Position numbers and translations under genes: made by a program. A stretch of DNA of 7,549 nucleotides from Burkholderiales bacterium (GTDB taxonomy: Bacteria; Pseudomonadota; Gammaproteobacteria; Burkholderiales; Burkholderiaceae_A): positions 1 to 7,549 of the forward strand of contig JAURFZ010000064.1 of assembly GCA_030834045.1 (NCBI GenBank), read 5' to 3'. The notes below the pieces were generated by a model. It was not told the origin of the DNA, did no database searches, and worked only from the letters and a program-made list of their open reading frames with translations. Below, piece after piece: positions 1 through 4,645 of the stretch (position 1 is the first letter of the stretch; the number at the start of each line of letters is the position of its first letter).

Positions 1-898
1 GAAGACCCGAACGGCCACCGTCAACGAGTACGAAATAAAGATGGTCTGGGCCATCGGGCTCACCCTTTGCACGGACGCCAGTTAGCAAGGACACGTAGTT
101 GGAAATGGACTGCCCGGTTGCCGAGCGGGTAAGCAGGCGGGCCATGGTGGCGAAATCTTCAAGCGTGGGCAAGACCTTTTCAATCCCGGTTACCACCACA
201 TGAACCTTGGGCATGATGGTGCACATGCCTTCATTGCCTTCATTGGTTACCAGGGCAACAGAGCCTGTCTCCGCAATAACGAAATTGCCCCCGGTAACAC
301 CCATATCAGCGCTTAAAAACTTAGGCCTAAGCTGCTGACGTGCCTCTCGCGCGAGTTCAGGTATGTCGTCAAGACGGGGCTTGTTATGGACCTGTGAAAA
401 GAGATCGGCAATCTCTTCCTTGTCTTTGTGAATGACGGGGGCAATGATGTGACTGGGCGGCTCGTTGTCGTTAATTTGTAGGATGTACTCGCCAAGGTCG
501 GTTTCCACTGGCTCAACACCTGCCCGTTGCAGTGCTTCGTTGAGCGCCATTTCCTCAGAGACCATCGACTTCGATTTGATGACGGTTTTGGCATCATGAC
601 GCTTGGCTAGGCTAACAACAATCTCAGAGGCCTGAGCAGCGGATTCAGCAAATAAGACAGTGGCGCCTCTTTCTGTTGCCTTCTTTTCAAACAGTTCAAG
701 CCAAACGTCAAGGTTATGAATAGCTCTGTTGCGACGCTCAACGGCCGCATCGCGGGTGGCATCGAAGTCAATTTCAGTCATGGCCTGGGCACGGGCAGAA
801 ACAAACTTATCTGCAAGGCGGCGAAGGTTTTTCTGAAGCCGTTCGTCTTGTAACTTAAGTTCCGAGCGCGAGTGGAAATGCATGGACTGAACTTGCAT
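1..898 (-). CDS. lutB: LutB/YkgF-type iron-sulfur protein of lactate utilization, partial (C-terminus beyond left edge)
   Basis: This gene encodes a subunit of the cytoplasmic LutABC complex, which oxidizes L-lactate to pyruvate without a classical flavin lactate dehydrogenase. About 299 codons are visible; E. coli YkgF has about 475. The visible part is the N-terminal LUD domain. Family landmarks that I recognise from YkgF are KSKSMVSEE at residues 108-116, ETDLGEY at 132-138, IHKDK near 156, the block from TGGNF to MPK at 202-231 (including AETGSVALVTNEGN), and LVDGGRS close to the edge. The two 4Fe-4S clusters of the ferredoxin-like C-terminal region would lie off the left end and cannot be checked. 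The ATG at 896-898 is chosen because a strong Shine-Dalgarno sequence sits 7 nt upstream. It starts 3 nt after the lutA stop, so translation is probably coupled. An internal ATG at 881-883 is a less likely start. No stop codon interrupts the frame. Confidence 0.95.
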   Translation of the reverse strand, partial: MQVQSMHFHSRSELKLQDERLQKNLRRLADKFVSARAQAMTEIDFDATRDAAVERRNRAIHNLDVWLELFEKKATERGATVLFAESAAQASEIVVSLAKRHDAKTVIKSKSMVSEEMALNEALQRAGVEPVETDLGEYILQINDNEPPSHIIAPVIHKDKEEIADLFSQVHNKPRLDDIPELAREARQQLRPKFLSADMGVTGGNFVIAETGSVALVTNEGNEGMCTIMPKVHVVVTGIEKVLPTLEDFATMARLLTRSATGQSISNYVSLLTGVRAKGEPDGPDHLYFVLVDGGRSGL

Positions 899-901
899 AG
901 C

Positions 902-1648
902 CTAGACCTCCCCTGCGAGCACTTGGGCAATATGAAGCACCTGGGTCTTGTCGTCACCCAGGCGACGCAGTCGGCCTTCGATATTTAAAATGCAGCCGAG
1001 GTCGCCAAGTACAACCGCCTGGGCAGATGTGGCCTGAATATTGCCAATTTTTTCGTCAACGATAGCCGAGGAGATCGCACCGTATTTCAGAGAGAAGGTT
1101 CCACCAAAGCCACAACAGGCACGGGCATCTTTCATCTCGCGTACTTCGACACCAGGAATGAGTTTTAGCAACTGCCGAGGCTGCGCGCAGACACCCAGCT
1201 CACGCAGGCCATTGCAGCTGTCATGGTAGGTCACGGCTGCAGAGAGTTTTCCCGGCACGTTTTCCACCTGCATAACATTCGCCAAAAAATCTGAGAGCTC
1301 GTAAATGCGCGGCCCAAGGTCGACAAGCCTGTGCTTCAGACCTGGGTCGTCCGAAAAGAGGTCGGCGTAATGCACTTTGATCATGCCCGCGCAGGAACCC
1401 GACGGAATGACCACGTAGTCATAGCCCTCGAGCTGCTCAAGCACGCGCTCGGCAAGGCGATGGGCACTTCGACGATCACCCGAATTGTAGGCTGGCTGGC
1501 CACAACAGGTCTGGTCGGGGGGAACAACCACTTCACAACCAGCGTGCTCCAGAAGCTTTATGGTTGCAAAGCCGATTTCCGGCCGCATAAGATCGACCAA
1601 GCATGTAACAAAAAGGGCAATACGAGGATTGTTCGCAAGAGCGACCAT
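902..1648 (-). CDS. lutA: LutA/YkgE-type (Fe-S)-binding CCG-domain protein of lactate utilization
   Basis: This complete 248-residue protein matches the usual length of LutA/YkgE, a cytoplasmic partner of LutB in lactate oxidation. It contains two cysteine-rich CCG domains, the same module found in glycolate oxidase GlcF and heterodisulfide reductase HdrB. The first has C16, C48-C49-G50 (in QTCCGQPAYNSG) and C86 (in PSGSCAGM). The second has C145 (in YHDSCNGLRELG), C178-C179-G180 (in ACCGFGGTFS) and C219 (in GDLGCILNIEGRL). These cysteines are known in the family to bind a Fe-S cluster. The ATG at 1646-1648 is preceded by an AAGGA sequence about 10 nt upstream, a reasonable ribosome site. It is the first gene of the operon, with lutB following after 3 nt, and it diverges from an IclR-family gene. 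GlcF is excluded because GlcF carries N-terminal 4Fe-4S ferredoxin motifs that are absent here. Confidence 0.96.
   Translation of the reverse strand: MVALANNPRIALFVTCLVDLMRPEIGFATIKLLEHAGCEVVVPPDQTCCGQPAYNSGDRRSAHRLAERVLEQLEGYDYVVIPSGSCAGMIKVHYADLFSDDPGLKHRLVDLGPRIYELSDFLANVMQVENVPGKLSAAVTYHDSCNGLRELGVCAQPRQLLKLIPGVEVREMKDARACCGFGGTFSLKYGAISSAIVDEKIGNIQATSAQAVVLGDLGCILNIEGRLRRLGDDKTQVLHIAQVLAGEV
906..914 (-). promoter_or_regulatory. Ribosome binding site of lutB inside the end of lutA
   Basis: Read on the minus strand this is AGGGGAGGT, which contains GGAGGT, a near-perfect complement of the 16S rRNA anti-Shine-Dalgarno sequence. It lies 7 nt before the lutB ATG at 896-898 and within the last codons of lutA. 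It fixes the lutB start and supports translational coupling of the two genes. Confidence 0.85.
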
Positions 1649-1670
1649 AGTCTGACATCCTTAATTTGGT

Positions 1671-1701
1671 CTCATTGTGCCACCACCCGAGCGTCAATGA
1701 G
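1671..1701. promoter_or_regulatory. Inverted repeat between lutA and iclR, candidate operator
   Basis: CTCATTG at 1671-1677 and CAATGAG at 1695-1701 form a perfect 7-bp inverted repeat with a 17-nt spacer, centred at 1686. The symmetry extends outward imperfectly: A1663, A1664, T1666 and T1667 also pair with T1709, T1708, A1706 and A1705. The arm centres are 24 bp apart, a bit over two helical turns, which suits a dimeric or tetrameric DNA-binding protein. It lies in the short divergent gap next to the IclR-family gene, so autoregulation plus control of lutA is the natural guess. A TTGACG-like -35 element for lutA (minus strand, 1692-1697) overlaps the right arm, but I see no good -10 at normal spacing. 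The sequence does not obviously match the E. coli IclR operator. Function is inference. Confidence 0.4.
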
Positions 1702-1726
1702 CTTAACTTCGTCTAAGATTACCGGC

Positions 1727-2530
1727 ATGCCACCAACCGCTCAGCCAATCGTGCCCGCCCGGCCTGCGATCCAGGTTATTGAACGCATGAACGCCCTGCT
1801 CGACGCCCTTGCGCGCCAGTCGGACCCCGTTTCGCTTAAGGACCTCTCAAGCCAGACAGGCCTGCATCCATCGACGGCCCACCGCATTCTGAACGACCTT
1901 GTTCTGGCCCGTATGGTCGACCGCACCGAACCGGGTCTCTACCAGCTTGGCATGCGTCTGCTGGAGCTCGGTAATCTTGTGAAGACCCGCCTTAACATCC
2001 GCGATGCGGCCGCAACGCGCATGCGAGAACTGCACCGGCTCACAGGCGAAACGGTGAACTTGTCAGTGCGTCAGGGCGATGAAATTGTCTACGTAGAACG
2101 GGCCGTGAGCGAGCGATCCGGGATGCAGGTGGTGCGCGCCATTGGCGGCAGAGCCCCACTTCATTTAACTTCTACCGGAAAACTCTTTTTGGCCCACGAT
2201 GAGATGCGGGCTGTGCGGTCTTACGCCATGCGTACTGGGCTTTCGGGGCAGACCCGAAACAGCATCACAGAGGTATCGCGACTCGAATCGGAGCTGCAGG
2301 ACGTCCGTAACCACGGCTTTGCGCGCGATAACGAGGAGCTAGAACTGGGCGTTCGGTGCATTGCGGCAGCAATTCAAGACGATGCAGGCCGAATTGTGGC
2401 GGGGCTATCTATATCGGCCCCGGCTGATCGAGCCAACGATGGCTGGGTAGACGCATTGAAAAAAACAGCTTTTCAGATTTCTGAATCGATTGGTTTTGGA
2501 ACAAGTCTTCTGGAGTCCGCTGACCGCTGA
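1727..2530 (+). CDS. IclR-family transcriptional regulator, divergent from lutAB
   Basis: From the ATG at 1727 this encodes 267 residues, the normal size for IclR regulators. The N-terminus holds the winged helix-turn-helix: a first helix near residues 14-30 (AIQVIERMNALLDALAR), then LKDLSSQTGLHPSTAHRIL at 37-55 as helix-turn-recognition helix, and a wing ending near GLYQLG at 70-75. The rest is the IclR effector-binding domain, with GGRAPLHLTSTGKLFLA at 140-156 and ELELGVRCIAA at 204-214, both hallmark blocks. The frame stays open upstream to 1331, but that part is antisense to lutA and is not credible as protein. An alternative ATG at 1697 would add 10 residues, but it lies inside the inverted repeat. 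Neither start has a clear Shine-Dalgarno sequence, so the start is uncertain. Position suggests it controls lutAB and itself; whether it represses or activates, and its ligand, cannot be read from the sequence. Confidence 0.93.
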   Translation: MPPTAQPIVPARPAIQVIERMNALLDALARQSDPVSLKDLSSQTGLHPSTAHRILNDLVLARMVDRTEPGLYQLGMRLLELGNLVKTRLNIRDAAATRMRELHRLTGETVNLSVRQGDEIVYVERAVSERSGMQVVRAIGGRAPLHLTSTGKLFLAHDEMRAVRSYAMRTGLSGQTRNSITEVSRLESELQDVRNHGFARDNEELELGVRCIAAAIQDDAGRIVAGLSISAPADRANDGWVDALKKTAFQISESIGFGTSLLESADR

Positions 2531-2611
2531 CTGTTGACCTCTGAACGAGACAACCATTCGGCAACATCAGGCCCAACTGAATCAGCCCTAATCGACGTTG
2601 AACAATCCCAT
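2531..2611. other. Convergent intergenic gap between iclR and pbpG
   Basis: The 81 bp between the two facing stop codons contain no open frame of note. I see only a weak interrupted stem (GTTG...TCT with AGACAAC) just after the iclR stop, and no run of T on either strand. There is therefore no recognisable intrinsic terminator for either gene. Confidence 0.5.
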
Positions 2612-3634
2612 CTAAACAGGATTACGGGCTAAAGACTGCTCGGGCCCTGTTTTGGAACGACCTTCCACGGAGGGTGCGACAGCCTTTTGAATCAGAACCT
2701 TGCGAATGGTCTCGGCATCGCGAACGCGGTGACGCTTACCCTGCGCGTCAAGAATCACAATAATAACCGGCCGGCTTTCAACCTCGGCCTGCATCACAAG
2801 GCACCGCCCCGCGTCGCGAATGAAGCCTGTCTTTGAAAGCCCGAGATCCCAGCGATCGGCACGAACCAGAGCGTTGCTGTTACGGAACTGCAGCGTGCGC
2901 CCTCTGACCTTAATACTTAACTGCTTCGCTGTTGAGTAACGGCGAATTTCGGGATGAAGGTAGGCCTCCTCAACCAGGCGGATGAGGTCGCGCGGGCTGC
3001 TTACATTGCCTGCATTAAGACCAGTTGGCTCAGTAAAACGACTTGAGGCCATGCCAAGCTTCACGGCCTTGACATTCATTGCCCTTACAAAGCCCGAGAG
3101 CCCACCCGGATAGCTTCGACCAAGGGCCTGTGCTGCTCGATTCTCACTCGACATGAGTGCCAGGTGCAGAAGTTCGCCACGCGTGAGCCTTGCACCAACG
3201 GGGAGTCGTGAGGGAGGATTCTTTTCAAGCCGTGCGTCGCTTCGAGTAATGATCACTTTCTCGTCCAGCGAGAGTTGCGCATCAAGCACCACCAGGGCAG
3301 TCATGAGCTTTGTGATTGAGGCAATTGGGAGCTCAGCATCTGCGTTCTTCTCGATCAATACCTGGCCTGAGACCTGATCGACCACCATCGCCGCAGACGA
3401 GTTAAGGCGCACGGACTGCACCACAGAAGCCATTGGCCTAGAGGAGGGCCCACCCACCTCCGAGCCCTGAGCAATAAGCGGGGACGCTGGAAGGTATTGC
3501 TCGAGACTCTGCCGTGACGAGTCAGCAAGTGCAACTGGCGACAGGCCAATAACAAGTCCTGGCAGAAAAAAGCGCAGAGAACCAACGCCCCTGCGCCCTC
3601 TTAATAAGGAACCCAAATAGTAAAAAGCGTTCAT
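2612..3634 (-). CDS. pbpG: D-alanyl-D-alanine endopeptidase, PBP7 (PbpG) family, serine peptidase S11
   Basis: This protein is a low-molecular-weight penicillin-binding protein. The family cleaves D-alanyl-meso-diaminopimelyl cross-links in periplasmic peptidoglycan. All three active-site motifs are present: S106-I-T-K109 (SxxK with the nucleophile serine), S163-E-N165 (SxN) and K268-T-G270 (KTG). Flanking blocks such as LALMSSENRAAQALG, YPGG, FTEPTGLNAGNVS and LSKTGF closely resemble E. coli PBP7, and there is no C-terminal PBP5-like anchor. The N-terminus is a Sec signal peptide: arginines at 12-21, a hydrophobic stretch at 22-36 and probable cleavage at ALA|DS (37/38). The ATG at 3632-3634 gives 340 residues and a sensible signal peptide. 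A TTG at 3668-3670 would add 12 residues but has no ribosome site. No clear Shine-Dalgarno sequence precedes the ATG either. It is convergent with iclR and separated from the upstream cinA-like gene by 134 nt, so it probably has its own promoter. Confidence 0.95.
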   Translation of the reverse strand: MNAFYYLGSLLRGRRGVGSLRFFLPGLVIGLSPVALADSSRQSLEQYLPASPLIAQGSEVGGPSSRPMASVVQSVRLNSSAAMVVDQVSGQVLIEKNADAELPIASITKLMTALVVLDAQLSLDEKVIITRSDARLEKNPPSRLPVGARLTRGELLHLALMSSENRAAQALGRSYPGGLSGFVRAMNVKAVKLGMASSRFTEPTGLNAGNVSSPRDLIRLVEEAYLHPEIRRYSTAKQLSIKVRGRTLQFRNSNALVRADRWDLGLSKTGFIRDAGRCLVMQAEVESRPVIIVILDAQGKRHRVRDAETIRKVLIQKAVAPSVEGRSKTGPEQSLARNPV

Positions 3635-3713
3635 TGGATTTGAGTGTACCAAGACTATGGAAAAGTGCAAAACAAAAAAATCATTGAATTCCGTAGCTTA
3701 TGATCGTCTGTGA

Positions 3714-3739
3714 AAACCCTTTTTAGAAAAAAAGGGTTT
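3714..3739. terminator. Perfect 11-bp AT-rich hairpin, possible terminator of the hrpA-cinA-like operon
   Basis: AAACCCTTTTT at 3714-3724 pairs perfectly with AAAAAGGGTTT at 3729-3739 across a 4-nt loop (AGAA). It lies 30-55 nt downstream of the stop of the cinA-like gene in its reading direction, and upstream of pbpG. On the minus strand the stem ends in GGGTTTT and then CACAG, so the U-tract is short. The stem has only three G-C pairs. It could be a weak or bidirectional terminator, or an mRNA-end or leader structure. There is no nearby plus-strand gene needing a terminator. Confidence 0.45.
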
Positions 3740-3768
3740 AAGTGCTGAAGAGAATAGGATTTTTTTGG

Positions 3769-4617
3769 TCACCTACGTACCAAGGACTCTTTAGAGATCA
3801 CACCGCCGAGTTCGAGCACGCCCTGCTTAAGCTCGTTGTAGGCCACGCCCAGGCGTTCCTCGGCCTGACCTTGCATGCCGGTAAGCCTTGCCTTCACGCC
3901 CAACTCAAGCAGACGCCTTGGGCCGGAATCCCCCGGGACAGGGGCTGAAGGAAGGCTATAGATACGTAGATCGGGATAGGCCTTATCTAACCGTTCAAGC
4001 AAAGGGGTCACGGTCGCCTCAAAAATCCCCGCAACCAAGAGTGACTGATCGAGCTCGCAGGACTCCGAGAAAAACGTCGAATAACTCTGGTCGAGTACGG
4101 CCTCCATCATCGGCCAGGCCATGACTGGGAATCCAGGCAAGAAGTAATGCTGTTGGATTGAGAACCCAGGAATACGGTTATAAACGTTCGGAATAATTGA
4201 CGCACCCTCGGGAAACTCGCCCATACGCAGCCTTTCGGGTGTGCATGGCTGCCCGGTCTCTTCGGAGCGCTGTCGAATTAGAGCTTCAGCCTGCGGGTGC
4301 AGAACTAGCGGTAAGTTGAGTGCCCTCGCGACAGCCTGACGAGTATGGTCGTCCGGTGTGCTGCCAATTCCTCCAAAACTAAAGACAAGATCTTGCGAAG
4401 CAAAGGACTGCTGAAAGGCTGAAACGCAGCGCTGACGATCGTCTCCAAGGTACTGAACCCAGCTAAGGCCAAGGCCGCGAGTCGAGAGAATTTCCCTTGC
4501 CTTTGTAAAGTGCCGATCTTCTCGCTTACCTGAAAGAATCTCGTCGCCAAGAATAAAAATGCCAATGCTTAGCCCCGACTCGGGCTGAGGGGGTGCGTCG
4601 CTAGTGGTTACTGTCAT
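3769..4617 (-). CDS. Stand-alone CinA N-terminal (MoaB/MogA-like, molybdopterin-binding) domain protein
   Basis: This 282-residue protein carries the CinA/MoCF-biosynthesis fold. Visible motifs are GDEILSG at residues 24-30 (the CinA start block, usually GxELLxG), the nucleotide/pterin-site block GGIGSTPDDHTR at 82-93, and LPGFPVMAWPMM at 160-171, preceded by IPNVYNRIPGF at 142-152. Full-length CinA is about 400 residues with a C-terminal PncC-type nicotinamide-mononucleotide deamidase domain. That domain is absent: the protein ends with a predicted alpha/beta region and no PncC motif that I recognise. The stand-alone form is, as I recall, common in Burkholderiales and is usually labelled competence/damage-inducible protein A; its reaction is not established. 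In related CinA proteins this domain hydrolyses ADP-ribose or NAD-derived pyrophosphates. It starts 28 nt after the hrpA stop, so co-transcription is likely. The ATG at 4615-4617 has only a weak GAAAG-like ribosome site. Confidence 0.9.
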   Translation of the reverse strand: MTVTTSDAPPQPESGLSIGIFILGDEILSGKREDRHFTKAREILSTRGLGLSWVQYLGDDRQRCVSAFQQSFASQDLVFSFGGIGSTPDDHTRQAVARALNLPLVLHPQAEALIRQRSEETGQPCTPERLRMGEFPEGASIIPNVYNRIPGFSIQQHYFLPGFPVMAWPMMEAVLDQSYSTFFSESCELDQSLLVAGIFEATVTPLLERLDKAYPDLRIYSLPSAPVPGDSGPRRLLELGVKARLTGMQGQAEERLGVAYNELKQGVLELGGVISKESLVRR

Positions 4618-4645
4618 ACGCTGCTTTCAAAATACGCCATCCTAC

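Noticed and set aside
313..597. Minus-strand open frame of 94 codons within lutB
   Set aside because: Out-of-frame shadow of lutB with a serine- and arginine-rich, low-complexity translation and no recognisable domain.
1331..1696. Long in-frame upstream extension of the iclR reading frame (about 120 residues)
   Set aside because: It is entirely antisense to the well-supported lutA gene, has no IclR-family similarity, and would make the regulator far longer than its family. It is an open frame created by lutA codon use.
3671..3768. Homopolymer A/T tracts (for example 3674-3680 and 3760-3766) as a possible promoter UP element or phase-variable tract
   Set aside because: They are ordinary AT-rich intergenic runs. 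I could not place a convincing -35/-10 pair with correct spacing for pbpG, and the tracts are not inside a coding frame.
3742..3948. Plus-strand open frame starting in the intergenic gap and running opposite the cinA-like gene
   Set aside because: Most of it is antisense to the conserved 3' part of the cinA-like gene, and it has no ribosome site or recognisable domain.
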